Of a stretch of 39,290 nucleotides of DNA, positions 1 through 8,393 are shown one piece after another. This DNA is from Campylobacteraceae bacterium. GTDB taxonomy: Bacteria > Campylobacterota > Campylobacteria > Campylobacterales > Sulfurovaceae. The stretch lies in NCBI GenBank assembly GCA_027038295.1, contig JALVXD010000154.1:1-39290 (forward strand). The letters run 5' to 3'. Numbering within the stretch: the first letter of the stretch is position 1; each line of letters starts with the position of its first letter. The translations under genes and the position numbers were made by a program. The notes beneath the pieces were generated by a model. It was given only the letters and a program-made list of their open reading frames with translations, was not told the origin of the DNA and searched no databases.

Positions 1-321
1 AGAGGCTCAATTGTTGAACATCCATTTGGAACCATCAAACAGAATTTAGGTTGGACTCATTTTTTAGTTAGAGGGTATGAAAAGGTTGAAGGGGAAAACG
101 CCTTAATCATGTTTACCTATAATTTTAGACGACTACTAAATCTCATAGGGACAACTCTGTTTAGAAAACTCCTAATTGCCCTAAAAGATGGTAATATAGA
201 TGAGATAAAGGCTGAAATAGAAGCTTATATCGCCTATTTTAGGGTTTATTTCTTTTATTTTTTACGATTTCTTGAATTTATGAGTTTTAGGGAGAAAAAA
301 TGTTGTTATTTGAGATATTGA
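1..321 (+). CDS. Transposase, C-terminal part (IS1182-like DDE), cut by window edge
   Basis: Reading frame 1 is open from the first base to the stop at 319-321 and has no start inside the window, so this is the 3' end of a gene that begins to the left. The visible part opens with VEHPFGTIKQ, followed by an HFLVRGYEKV segment and then NALIMFTYNFRRLL. This is the C-terminal signature of IS1182/IS5-type DDE transposases, where the Glu of VEHPFG is the last catalytic acid. The tail is hydrophobic and Tyr/Phe-rich. A hairpin overlaps the stop and may belong to the right end of the element. It is followed by the stub of a membrane protein gene, suggesting the IS interrupted that gene. Family assignment is moderate; transposase identity is fairly secure. 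Confidence 0.8.
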   Translation, partial: RGSIVEHPFGTIKQNLGWTHFLVRGYEKVEGENALIMFTYNFRRLLNLIGTTLFRKLLIALKDGNIDEIKAEIEAYIAYFRVYFFYFLRFLEFMSFREKKCCYLRY

Positions 322-352
322 GACTGGAAAGGGGTGATTCTTTCGCAGTCTC
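320..352. repeat. Hairpin at the right end of the IS
   Basis: The sequence shows GAGACTG (320-326) pairing with CAGTCTC (346-352), with a further AAAG/CTTT inner pairing. It begins at the transposase stop codon. It could be the IS terminal structure or a transcription terminator; no long T-run follows. The exact IS end cannot be set without the left end. Confidence 0.5.
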
Positions 353-384
353 TCCAGCTTCGTCATGTATATTGGAGTAAATGA

Positions 385-566
385 TTTTATTATGTTTTTA
401 TTACTCTAATGGGCATTCCACAACTGGAGTTGAGGAACAAGGAAAATTTTCAGTAACATTAGTAGAGGCATTTATTTTGCAAGGAGTGCTTCAAATAGCT
501 TTTAAAAGAGCTTTAGTTTTTTCTATTATTGCAAATTTTTGCTCTTATATTTTTGGTATTTTTTAA
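385..566 (+). pseudogene. C-terminal stub of an integral membrane protein
   Basis: An open stretch ending at 566 reads as a plausible membrane protein C-terminus. A polar loop (GHSTTGVEEQGK) is followed by two hydrophobic, helix-like stretches, the last ending SIIANFCSYIFGIF. A stop codon lies in frame at 378-380, directly before the ATG at 381, and no ribosome binding site is seen. It therefore looks like the surviving 3' end of a longer gene whose 5' part was displaced when the adjacent IS inserted or by a later deletion. I do not recognise the family. The gene on the other strand ends 9 bp downstream. This reading is an inference from composition and context. Confidence 0.45.
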
Positions 567-574
567 CTTTTTAC

Positions 575-1993
575 TTATCTCAAAATATTTTGAATACTAA
601 TATCGTTATATACAAGTTCATTGTAATATTCATTGACTGTGACACCAAAAGGGGTTACAAATATAAGTCGTATATTATATTTCTGTTTGGTCTGCTCATT
701 AAAAATAGAAATCTTTTCTCTTAACTCTTCATAATATTTTTTTGTAATAGTAAAGGTGTTATCAGAATATTTACACTCTATAATATCTATATTTTTACTG
801 CCATCTACGTACTCAAGGAGCATATCTATTTGAGCCCCTTTTTTTCCTCTGTATTGCCAATAATGTGTTTGTGTATTAACGCCAGAGACACCTAATTGCT
901 CTTTTATTTCATGAGTATGAATATGACATAAGTTTTCAAATGCAAAACCAGCCCATATTTTATAGCGTTGAGAGAGAGCTATCTCTTTAAAATTAATATT
1001 CGTTTGGTCTTTCATCCACTTATTGTAAAAGTATGAAAATGGGTCAGTTGCTCTGTAGACTTTTTCTCGGCTTTTTTTACCAAATAGCGTAACAGAAGAG
1101 ATAAAGCCTGAGAGTTCTAACTCCTCTAAGACTTTGTTGATGGTTGCAGGGGAGGTTTTTAATTCTAATGTAATATCTTTTTGAATGTATCCACTCCATT
1201 TAGAAGAGAGTAGATTCATGATTTTGTAATGCCATTGTGCATTTTGAAAAAGAGAGTGGTAGAGGTCTTGGTATTCATTAATAAGTAGCCCATTTTGGTT
1301 AAAACAGTGATAGGAGATATTTTCAAGTTGATGTTTTGTACAGTCTAAATCTTCAAGATACTTAGCCACACCTCCTAGCACAATATAGGTATCAACGATA
1401 GATTTATCACTATACCTACAGTGCTTACTCTCTAAAAACGCTTTTGTGGTTTTGAGTTTAAAGGGTTGCATATGTAGTTTTTGAGTTACTCTATTGTGTA
1501 AGGTTTTTTTGTTTTTAATGATTTTGTTTATCATGTATGAGGTTGCTGAACCACAAACAATAAGTATAATATCCCTTCGTCTTGTACAAAAGTCATTCCA
1601 AAACTCAGAAAAAGCAGGTAGAAAGTTAGAACGGTGTGTGTCAAGCCATGGGAACTCATCTAAAAAGATGACCTTTTTTTCACTCCCTAAAGTCTCAATG
1701 TAATCTTCAAGCATAAAAAAAGCATCTTGCCACTCTTTGAGTTTTGTTTTACTTGATATTTTACCTCTTGAAGCTCTCTCTATCTTTCGTACAAATGAGT
1801 TAATTTGTGTTGTTTTTGTTGCCCCATAAACACCTGTAACCTCTATACTATGCAAATTATGAGTTCTGATAAAGTGTCGAATGGTCTCTGTTTTACCAAT
1901 TCTACGTCTACCATAAACAACGCTAAAGGTAGAAGAGCTTTTTTTTATTAAGTTCTTCAGTTCATGCAATTCTTCTTCTCGTCCTACAAACAT
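575..1993 (-). CDS. AAA-type ATPase with C-terminal DUF234/PD-(D/E)XK-like domain
   Basis: This 472-residue protein belongs to the archaeal-type ATPase_2/DUF234 group. The N-terminal STAND/AAA-like ATPase shows a Walker A motif GRRRIGKTE (about residues 28-36) and a Walker B motif VIFLDEFPWLD (about 108-118). A winged-helix-like segment lies around 258-305. The C-terminal region has Asp390 in GAQID and the ECK triad (Glu406, Lys408), the spacing of a PD-(D/E)XK nuclease fold. The biological role of this family is not settled; mobility or defence functions have been proposed for related proteins. It stands alone, next to the IS scar, with two tandem palindromes just upstream of its start. The ATG at 1993 directly precedes the conserved FVGREEEL motif, which supports this start. 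Confidence 0.85.
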   Translation of the reverse strand: MFVGREEELHELKNLIKKSSSTFSVVYGRRRIGKTETIRHFIRTHNLHSIEVTGVYGATKTTQINSFVRKIERASRGKISSKTKLKEWQDAFFMLEDYIETLGSEKKVIFLDEFPWLDTHRSNFLPAFSEFWNDFCTRRRDIILIVCGSATSYMINKIIKNKKTLHNRVTQKLHMQPFKLKTTKAFLESKHCRYSDKSIVDTYIVLGGVAKYLEDLDCTKHQLENISYHCFNQNGLLINEYQDLYHSLFQNAQWHYKIMNLLSSKWSGYIQKDITLELKTSPATINKVLEELELSGFISSVTLFGKKSREKVYRATDPFSYFYNKWMKDQTNINFKEIALSQRYKIWAGFAFENLCHIHTHEIKEQLGVSGVNTQTHYWQYRGKKGAQIDMLLEYVDGSKNIDIIECKYSDNTFTITKKYYEELREKISIFNEQTKQKYNIRLIFVTPFGVTVNEYYNELVYNDISIQNILR

Positions 1994-2031
1994 ATTTCAA
2001 TCCAATTTATACTAGTTTTTATAATTATAGC

Positions 2032-2116
2032 GAATTAACTCTCTATTTAATGTAGATAATTCATTTTAATTGATGAATAATGTGAATTAACTATCTATAA
2101 TTCTTAGATAATTCAT
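2032..2116. repeat. Two tandem 33-bp palindromic repeats, 52-bp period
   Basis: Copies at 2032-2064 and 2084-2116 both begin GAATTAACT and end TAGATAATTCAT. Each is an imperfect inverted repeat (GAATTA...TCTA against TAGATAATTC). Arms are conserved while the six central bases differ. The start-to-start distance is 52 bp, about five helical turns. They lie between the divergent ATPase gene and the 2288 gene, so an operator for either is plausible. Confidence 0.6.
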
Positions 2117-2168
2117 AATAATTTTAGATATATCCAATGGAAGTAGTTTTCATTGAAATGTACTAAAT

Positions 2169-2299
2169 AAAAAAGGAAACCCCATTAAAATAAGATATAT
2201 ATTAGGTTTAGAAGCCGTAGGGTTGGCTTTAGCCGATATATATTCTACACGAATAAATGCTAGAATAGCATCCAAAAAAGGAACCCCATGAAAAAAATA
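2169..2299 (+). repeat. Duplicated leader segment flanking a REP-like hairpin
   Basis: An imperfect direct repeat, beginning AAAAAAGGAAACCCCATT at 2169 and AAAAAAGGAACCCCATG at 2274, brackets about 80 bp. The second copy carries the ribosome binding site and start codon of the 2288 gene; the first has ATT where the start codon would be. The bracketed DNA holds the GTAG-headed hairpin at 2217, a 10-bp direct repeat GATATATATT (2194 and 2235) and a small hairpin TGCTA-GAA-TAGCA (2258-2270). Confidence 0.5.
2217..2237 (+). repeat. REP-like element (GTAG head + hairpin)
   Basis: GTAG at 2217-2220 is followed by GGTTGGC-TTTA-GCCGAT, a stem with G-C core and wobble pairs. It is the weakest member of the GTAG-headed set in this window; the perfect members are at 25844, 28869, 32127 and 38688. 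Confidence 0.4.
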
Positions 2300-3280
2300 A
2301 TTCTACTACTAAGCACAACACTAACCCTGTTTGCTAGTCAAACGCTATGGACAGATATAGATGGAGACAAAAAACAAGACAAGATAGAGCTTGTAAAACA
2401 GAATGACTCTGTTACTATTCGATGTAAACTTACAGCTCAAAATAGAGTTTATAAAAGTAAACCTTTTGAGTATGGCATTGGTGAAGCTTCTCTTTCAAAA
2501 AAGAGGGGAGGGTTTATTTTGGATGTAACTCAAAACAGAGAAGAGGTTAGTTATCAGTTTAGATATGAACCAAAAGTTAAAAAGATTCGACTTATTGGAT
2601 TGAACTATTTCTCGATGACAGGAAATATCTCACACTCTACCTCTTCTAAAAACTCATTAAATCTATTGACCCAAAAATTTGTAGGAGAGTATGAGTATTA
2701 TAGTCCTGATACAGAAGAGTATAAAAAACTACCTACTTTTTATACTAAGTATCCCGTTAAAAAGTTTTATCTAAACAGTGACCTATCAGCATTGGTTCGC
2801 AAAATAGCAAAAAATAGCAATAAGTATGAATCTAAAGCTTGTAAAAGATATGAAAAATCATCAAAAAGCATGGCTTCTTTTCTTAAAAGAAATTTTCCAC
2901 AGCATAAACTGTTTAAAAAATTTAAAGATATTTTCCACGATAAAGATATAAATATTTTAGTGTTAAAGAGAAATGGAAAAATTACCGTAGCATTGGTTAA
3001 ATCAACAAATAGAGGCTTTAAACTTATTGGTAAAAATAGTCATATTTTCAATAAAAAAGATAGCATCAGTGTTACTCAAAGGGGGAGATATATATCTTTT
3101 GAAGCAGGAACAGCCAAAGGATTGGAAATCTATACCTTTAGGTACAATCTAAAATATAGACAGTGGTATCTCTATAAATGTGGTTTATCTAAAAATTCGA
3201 AAACCATTAAGCTAAAAACTAAAAAAGATTTTGGTGTGGTTCGATTTGTGAATTTTAGACGAAGTAAGTTTAAATTTTAG
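2288..3280 (+). CDS. Exported protein of unknown function with Asp-rich loop
   Basis: This 330-residue protein opens with a typical Sec signal peptide (MKKIILLLSTTLTLFAS, cleavage likely after Ala17). Directly after it comes DIDGDKKQD, a D-x-D-G-D-x-x-x-D loop as found in calcium-binding FG-GAP/VCBS-type repeats. The rest is Lys/Ser/Tyr-rich with alternating hydrophobic residues, suggesting a beta-rich periplasmic or surface protein. I do not recognise a named family. The ATG at 2288 is preceded by AAAAAAGGAA, a good ribosome binding site, and that leader is duplicated about 105 bp upstream. The gene is isolated: divergent from the ATPase gene and convergent with the small membrane-anchored protein. 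No function is assigned. Confidence 0.75.
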   Translation: MKKIILLLSTTLTLFASQTLWTDIDGDKKQDKIELVKQNDSVTIRCKLTAQNRVYKSKPFEYGIGEASLSKKRGGFILDVTQNREEVSYQFRYEPKVKKIRLIGLNYFSMTGNISHSTSSKNSLNLLTQKFVGEYEYYSPDTEEYKKLPTFYTKYPVKKFYLNSDLSALVRKIAKNSNKYESKACKRYEKSSKSMASFLKRNFPQHKLFKKFKDIFHDKDINILVLKRNGKITVALVKSTNRGFKLIGKNSHIFNKKDSISVTQRGRYISFEAGTAKGLEIYTFRYNLKYRQWYLYKCGLSKNSKTIKLKTKKDFGVVRFVNFRRSKFKF

Positions 3281-3293
3281 TAGTAACATAATT

Positions 3294-3644
3294 CTATTTA
3301 CTCTTAAAGTTGACCAGATTAGCTTCTTTGTCAACTCTAAATAAAAAGCCCTCTGATTTAAACACTTCACCCTCTGCTTCTAAGTTTGCTAAAAAACGCT
3401 TTTCATCTTCTTCTTTATAGGAAAATTTTCCTAAAACGACATTGGTATCTATGTCATGCGTCTCTACTATATCATAAGCCGTTGCAGGAAGATTCTTTGG
3501 AACCCAACCATTCTCTATGGCTTTTTTCTCTTGAACTGTTGCTAAAGAGTCATATTTATTTATCTCTACATCAGGAAAGAACTTGGTCAATACAAAGTAG
3601 ACAGCCATAAAGAAAATGACTGTTAGCAGTAATATTTTTTTCAC
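3294..3644 (-). CDS. Small membrane-anchored protein of unknown function
   Basis: The product is 116 residues. An N-terminal hydrophobic segment (about 3-22) should act as an uncleaved anchor, leaving a roughly 90-residue soluble domain outside the cytoplasmic membrane. That domain has an ENGWVPKNLPATA stretch, then a short His-Asp-Ile-Asp element and KFSYKEEDEK. I recall similar sequences annotated only as hypothetical. The gene follows tyrA on the same strand after 32 bp and is probably co-transcribed with it, although no functional link to aromatic amino acid synthesis is apparent. Its 3' end faces the 2288 gene. Confidence 0.75.
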   Translation of the reverse strand: MKKILLLTVIFFMAVYFVLTKFFPDVEINKYDSLATVQEKKAIENGWVPKNLPATAYDIVETHDIDTNVVLGKFSYKEEDEKRFLANLEAEGEVFKSEGFLFRVDKEANLVNFKSK

Positions 3645-3676
3645 GTAATATCCTTTTATTTAAGTTTATCAATAAG

Positions 3677-4507
3677 CTACAAAATATCATGCAGTTTATT
3701 CGCATCTGCCATCCATTTATGGAGATTTCCCCACTCTTCATTTTCTATCATGTTTTGGCAAAGTTGCATCTCTTCATTAAATGCTTTCATGGAAGTAAGT
3801 AGGTTCTCTTTGTTTTGTCTAAAGATATCTTCCCACATATTTGGGGATGATTTGGCGATGCGACTCATACTTCTAAAACCACCACCAGCAAGGGCTATGA
3901 TACTCTCTGGGTCTTCTTGTTTCATAACGGAATTTGCAATGGCATAGCTGACAGCATGGGGCATGTGTGATATAAGTGCAGCATGTTTATCATGCTCTTC
4001 TGCTCCCATAAATACTACTTTTGCTTTTATATCTTCAAAGAGTTCTAGTGCAACTTTTTTTTGAAGTTCACCACTCTTTTCTTGGTTACATAGAACCATG
4101 ATTTTATCGGTGTAGAGTTCTTCTATGGCAGCTGTTGGACCAAATTTTTCTGTTCCCGTCATGGGGTGGGCTGTTACGAAGTTTTGACGTATAAGAGTAG
4201 GAATGGCCGCATCTATTTTACCTTTACTACTACCAAAATCTATAATGGTACAACTCTCTTTTACGTCGGTAAGTGTTTGAGCTGTTTTGATAATAGCATC
4301 AACAGGGATAGTGAGTATGATAACATCACAACTTTTTATTGCATCAAAACTTTTAGCCAGTTTATCAATAAGCTCTAATTTTAAAGCATCTTCTTGGTGC
4401 TTTTTATTGTGGTCGTAACCTATAATGCTATACTTTTTAGGGAATTTTTTTAGGGCTAAACCCAAAGAACCACCCATAAGTCCAAGACCTATAATACCAA
4501 TATTCAT
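3677..4507 (-). CDS. tyrA: Prephenate dehydrogenase
   Basis: TyrA oxidatively decarboxylates prephenate to 4-hydroxyphenylpyruvate using NAD+, the committed step to tyrosine. The 276-residue protein begins with the Rossmann motif GLGLMGGSLG (residues 7-16). It carries the family signature HPMTGTEKFGP, with the catalytic His, and SHMPHAVSYA further on. Its length is that of a monofunctional TyrA without a chorismate mutase or ACT domain. It is divergent from bamA with a 110-bp gap that must hold promoters for both. The ATG at 4507 starts immediately before the nucleotide-binding strand (MNIGIIGLG), as expected for the family. Confidence 0.95.
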   Translation of the reverse strand: MNIGIIGLGLMGGSLGLALKKFPKKYSIIGYDHNKKHQEDALKLELIDKLAKSFDAIKSCDVIILTIPVDAIIKTAQTLTDVKESCTIIDFGSSKGKIDAAIPTLIRQNFVTAHPMTGTEKFGPTAAIEELYTDKIMVLCNQEKSGELQKKVALELFEDIKAKVVFMGAEEHDKHAALISHMPHAVSYAIANSVMKQEDPESIIALAGGGFRSMSRIAKSSPNMWEDIFRQNKENLLTSMKAFNEEMQLCQNMIENEEWGNLHKWMADANKLHDIL

Positions 4508-4617
4508 GCTAATCTCTTTAATGTTTTTGGTGGATTATACCACTTTTTTAGTGAAAAATAGATACACTAATGTCAATAAAAAACTATAGTCAATTCTATA
4601 AGGAATAATTAATTTAT

Positions 4618-6870
4618 ATGAGAAAACTTTTTACTTTATCGGTAGGACTAAGCTCCATACTTTTAGCCCAAAATATTACTTCTATTCAATATAACGGACT
4701 GCTTCATATTTCAAAAGAGGTGGCTTCAGAAATTTCTGGTATTCATGTTGGTGACTCTTTTGATATTAATAAAATAGATGAGTCACTTAAAAACTTTTAT
4801 AAACAAGGATACTTTTCCGATATCATCGTTTCACGTACGGCTGATGGTGGACTGCTTTATGAGTTTAAAGAGAAATCAGTTATCTCAAAACTAGAGATGA
4901 ATGGGTACAGCTCTGCAGAGGAGCAGGAGGCACTTTTTACAGAGATTGGATTGCGTAAAGGTGACCTTTATGATGCTAGTAAAATTCAACAAGCTAAAAA
5001 GAATTTGATAAAAAAGATTGAAGCTGAAGGATACTATGACACGGTTGTAGAGATAAATGTTGAACCTAAAGAAGAGAGTATTGCTTTAACTTTTGATGTC
5101 AATAAGGGTGAAAAAATTTATATTGAAAATATAGACTTTTCAGGTGCTAAAAAAATTGATACAGATGATTTGGAAGCAGCATTAGCAAACCAAGAAGAAG
5201 ATATTATGGGGTGGTTACCAGGTTTACATAATGGTGTAGCACATATGGATCAGTTGCCTTATGATGGTCTTAGAGCCAAAGATATTTATATGCAACAAGG
5301 TTACTTGGATGCAAAGGTTAGTGACCCTCTGATGCGTGTAGACAGTGGCTCTTATAAAGCTGATGTGACTTATCAAATTTCTGAGGGGAATCAGTATAGA
5401 ATAAATAGTATTAAGATTGATGGTGTTGTAGATGGTTTAGACCTTGATGAGATACGTTCAGAATTTAAAGCTATAAAGGGCAAAATATTTAATATAAATA
5501 AGCTTCGTAAAGATATGGCTTATTTAAAAGAGCAGGTTGCAAACTTAGGTTATGCCAATGCACGAATTAATCCAAACTTTCATAAAAATAAAGAAAATAA
5601 AACTGTAGATGTTCAATATACGATTACCCCAGGGAAAAAAGTAACGATTAATGATGTTATTATTTCAGGGAATCATACAACTAAAGATAGGGTAATTAGA
5701 CGGGACATTTACTTGGCACCAGGTGACCAGTTCTCTTTAACAGATTTAAAAGATAGTAAAAGTGCTTTGGGTAGAAGAGGGTATTTTGAAAAAGTTGATA
5801 TAGAGCAACAGAGGGTTGATTCAACACACAGCAATTTATTGGTAAAAGTTAAAGAGACAGCAACAGGAAGTATACAAGCTGGTGGTGGATATGGTTCTTA
5901 TCAAGGAGCAATGGTAAGTGCTTCTTTATCGGATAGAAATATTCTTGGTTCAGGAATTAATGCAGCTGTTTCATTTGACATATCTAAAATATCAACCAAT
6001 TATTCGCTCTCATTTAATAATCCTAGAGTTTGGGACAGTGATTATAGTTTAGGGGGTAATATTTATCGAAGTGAGTATGAATATACAGGATATAAGCAAA
6101 AAAGTAAAGGTGCTGGACTCAATTTAGGAAAACAGTTAACACGTAACCTTTATGGTTCTTTAGGTTATTCATACAGTGAAAATGACACCAATATTGATGA
6201 AAATGCTACAGAGGAAACATATTCTATTTTTGCACAAGAAGATTTGAATTATGCAAAGAGTACTTTTTCTGTTGGCTTAAATTATGACTCTACAGATGAT
6301 TTTTATGTTCCACGTGAAGGGTTTATTTTAGGTGGTAGTTTAGGTTACTCAGGTGTTGGTGGAGATGAAAAGTTCTTAGAAGCATCAGCTAAGTTTGGTG
6401 CTTATTATGGGCTAGAAGATATTATTGATTATGACTTGATTTTACGTTATAAACTACGTGCGAATATACTAAAAGATAAAGGGAACATTGATATTCCTGA
6501 GAAATTATTTATGGGTGGAATTGGTAGTGTTCGAGGGTTTGACCCTTATAGTATTGCACCACATCAAGATTCAGTAGATGCCAATGGAACATCGAAAAGA
6601 AAATATTTAGGTGGTATGAAGAGTATAATCAATACCGTTGAAGCGAGTATTCCTCTCTCTAAAGCTGCAAAGATGCGTCTATCATTTTTCTATGATTATG
6701 GAATGATTGGTGAAAATAGTATAGATGAGATAAAAAAACAAGGTTATGGTGTTGCCTTAGAGTGGTTCTCTCCAATGGGACCTATTAACTTGGTATTTGC
6801 AAAGGCAAGACATCCAGAAGATTTAGACAGAACCTCTAGCTTTGAATTTACTATGGGACGTAAATTCTAG
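4618..6870 (+). CDS. bamA: Outer membrane protein assembly factor BamA
   Basis: BamA is the essential beta-barrel insertase of the outer membrane. The 750-residue protein has a signal peptide (cleavage near LLA-QN at about residue 17), a periplasmic part of about 400 residues with successive POTRA-like repeats, and a C-terminal 16-strand-type barrel. The barrel shows the diagnostic loop-6 motif VRGF at about 638-641 (in GGIGSVRGFDPYS). It ends with an aromatic Phe after TMGRK, as outer membrane beta-signals do. A segment around 195-225 (DIMGWLPG and following) looks like a longer linker between POTRA domains. The ribosome binding site AAGGA sits about 13 nt before the ATG, a little far. Confidence 0.96.
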   Translation: MRKLFTLSVGLSSILLAQNITSIQYNGLLHISKEVASEISGIHVGDSFDINKIDESLKNFYKQGYFSDIIVSRTADGGLLYEFKEKSVISKLEMNGYSSAEEQEALFTEIGLRKGDLYDASKIQQAKKNLIKKIEAEGYYDTVVEINVEPKEESIALTFDVNKGEKIYIENIDFSGAKKIDTDDLEAALANQEEDIMGWLPGLHNGVAHMDQLPYDGLRAKDIYMQQGYLDAKVSDPLMRVDSGSYKADVTYQISEGNQYRINSIKIDGVVDGLDLDEIRSEFKAIKGKIFNINKLRKDMAYLKEQVANLGYANARINPNFHKNKENKTVDVQYTITPGKKVTINDVIISGNHTTKDRVIRRDIYLAPGDQFSLTDLKDSKSALGRRGYFEKVDIEQQRVDSTHSNLLVKVKETATGSIQAGGGYGSYQGAMVSASLSDRNILGSGINAAVSFDISKISTNYSLSFNNPRVWDSDYSLGGNIYRSEYEYTGYKQKSKGAGLNLGKQLTRNLYGSLGYSYSENDTNIDENATEETYSIFAQEDLNYAKSTFSVGLNYDSTDDFYVPREGFILGGSLGYSGVGGDEKFLEASAKFGAYYGLEDIIDYDLILRYKLRANILKDKGNIDIPEKLFMGGIGSVRGFDPYSIAPHQDSVDANGTSKRKYLGGMKSIINTVEASIPLSKAAKMRLSFFYDYGMIGENSIDEIKKQGYGVALEWFSPMGPINLVFAKARHPEDLDRTSSFEFTMGRKF

Positions 6871-6889
6871 TAGATTATTAAGTATTTAG

Positions 6890-8383
6890 CTAAAAATCAT
6901 AGTTAGGGATTGTCTGTTTATCAACAATCTCTAGCTTCAATCCCTTAGGTCTCTCCAACTCTTTTAGTTTCTCTTTGGCAAGATATAAAGAGCCATCAGC
7001 AACAATGGTTAACTTGTTATTTTTCAGAGTAAAATCAAAATCTTTCAGTGCAGTCTGTTCATAGAGTGTAGATGTTATGGTATAGATAAAGCTGAGATAC
7101 TTAAGTGTCTCTTTTTTGGGCAAGAGTGTTTGGTACTGCTTATATATTTCTCTATCATACAACTCTTTCCCTCCAAATCTTAAGAGAATAGCTGTCAATA
7201 CAAGCTCTTTATGGGTAACTCCATAGTTAAACTCTTGCATGGTGACATAAAATGCATGTTGAAAAGATTGATAAATATTAAACCTATACCCTATGGCTGA
7301 AAGTTTTATGGCATAGAGTAACTCTTTTAGATATTTATCTTTTATCTTCTTCTCTTTAATAAATAGATTAAAAAGTTTGATAGTGTTCTTTTGACGTTTA
7401 TCTATATATACATGATGTGATTCAAAACGGTCAAGTATGCTTTGTATGCTTGGATTGATATCTTTGGGGAATTGTAGATTACTCTTTTTTAGAAAATGGT
7501 GTAAAAAGACTCCCTCTCTTACTCCCACACCAGAGGTTATAACTTTTTTTGCTTCTATATGGGTTAGAATCTCTTCCCATATAAGTGTACCTTCTCTTAT
7601 GGTATCAAAACGACCTTTGGGAATATGAAGATATTTTAGTAAGTTTGGTTTTGCTTCAGCAATATTTTTAAAATACTCTATATGTTCATCTATTTTATAT
7701 GAAAATGCATGAATGGTATTAAAGGGGTACGCTTCTGCTTTCATAATTCCTTTTGCAAGGGTTCTAGCCGTTCCACCTATACCAATGGCTTGTCTGTTTC
7801 TAAACTCTTTTGGTATGGCTTTTAGCTCTTTTTTTATAAACTCTCTTGCCTCATTTAAGGGTCTGTCTTTATCAAAAAAGAGCTCTTTTAATCTGACGGT
7901 ACCAAGATTTAATGAGTAGGTTGATATGATTTTAGAATCTTTAATAAGAGCCAAATCAGAGGAACCTCCACCTATGTCAATGGTAATACCATCTTTTATA
8001 GGAAGAAGGTTTTGGGCAGCTATGGCACCAAACAGAGCCTCTTTTTGACCATCAATAATCTCAATGTTTAAGTTAAGCTCTTGTTTAATCCATGCTGTGA
8101 ACTCTAAACCATTGGGTGCATCACGCAAGGCAGAAGTAGCAACACATAAAATTTTAGAAACGGGGTAATGTTGAGTTGTAGTAATAAACTCTTTAAGTGC
8201 TAAGTAAGCACGGTGTATGCCTACTGGTTGAAGATAGCCTCCTGATTCGTAAGCTCCTTCACCAATTCTAACTTTAGATTTTCTTTCACAGACTAAGTGA
8301 AAGCCATATTTGCTACTCTCTTGATAGATAACAAGTCTAGCAGAATTTGAACCAATATCAATAACTGCAGTGCAATTGTGCAT
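6890..8383 (-). CDS. ppx: Ppx/GppA-type exopolyphosphatase / pppGpp phosphohydrolase
   Basis: The 497-residue protein has the Hsp70-like fold motifs of the Ppx/GppA family: IDIGSNSARLVI near the N-terminus (phosphate 1), GITIDIGGGSSDLAL (phosphate 2) and AIGIGGTARTLAKG (adenosine-type loop). The C-terminal part, from about residue 300, matches the helical HD-like domain of longer family members. Such enzymes remove terminal phosphates from polyphosphate and/or convert pppGpp to ppGpp; sequence alone does not say which. The gene lies 10 bp downstream of the ferredoxin gene on the same strand and is likely translated from the same mRNA. Confidence 0.9.
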   Translation of the reverse strand: MHNCTAVIDIGSNSARLVIYQESSKYGFHLVCERKSKVRIGEGAYESGGYLQPVGIHRAYLALKEFITTTQHYPVSKILCVATSALRDAPNGLEFTAWIKQELNLNIEIIDGQKEALFGAIAAQNLLPIKDGITIDIGGGSSDLALIKDSKIISTYSLNLGTVRLKELFFDKDRPLNEAREFIKKELKAIPKEFRNRQAIGIGGTARTLAKGIMKAEAYPFNTIHAFSYKIDEHIEYFKNIAEAKPNLLKYLHIPKGRFDTIREGTLIWEEILTHIEAKKVITSGVGVREGVFLHHFLKKSNLQFPKDINPSIQSILDRFESHHVYIDKRQKNTIKLFNLFIKEKKIKDKYLKELLYAIKLSAIGYRFNIYQSFQHAFYVTMQEFNYGVTHKELVLTAILLRFGGKELYDREIYKQYQTLLPKKETLKYLSFIYTITSTLYEQTALKDFDFTLKNNKLTIVADGSLYLAKEKLKELERPKGLKLEIVDKQTIPNYDF

Positions 8384-8393
8384 AGCTATAAAA

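Noticed and set aside
2032-2116. A CRISPR-like array, because of two equal palindromic repeats
   Set aside because: There are only two units, the spacing between them is 19 bp, there are no further copies and no cas genes in the window.
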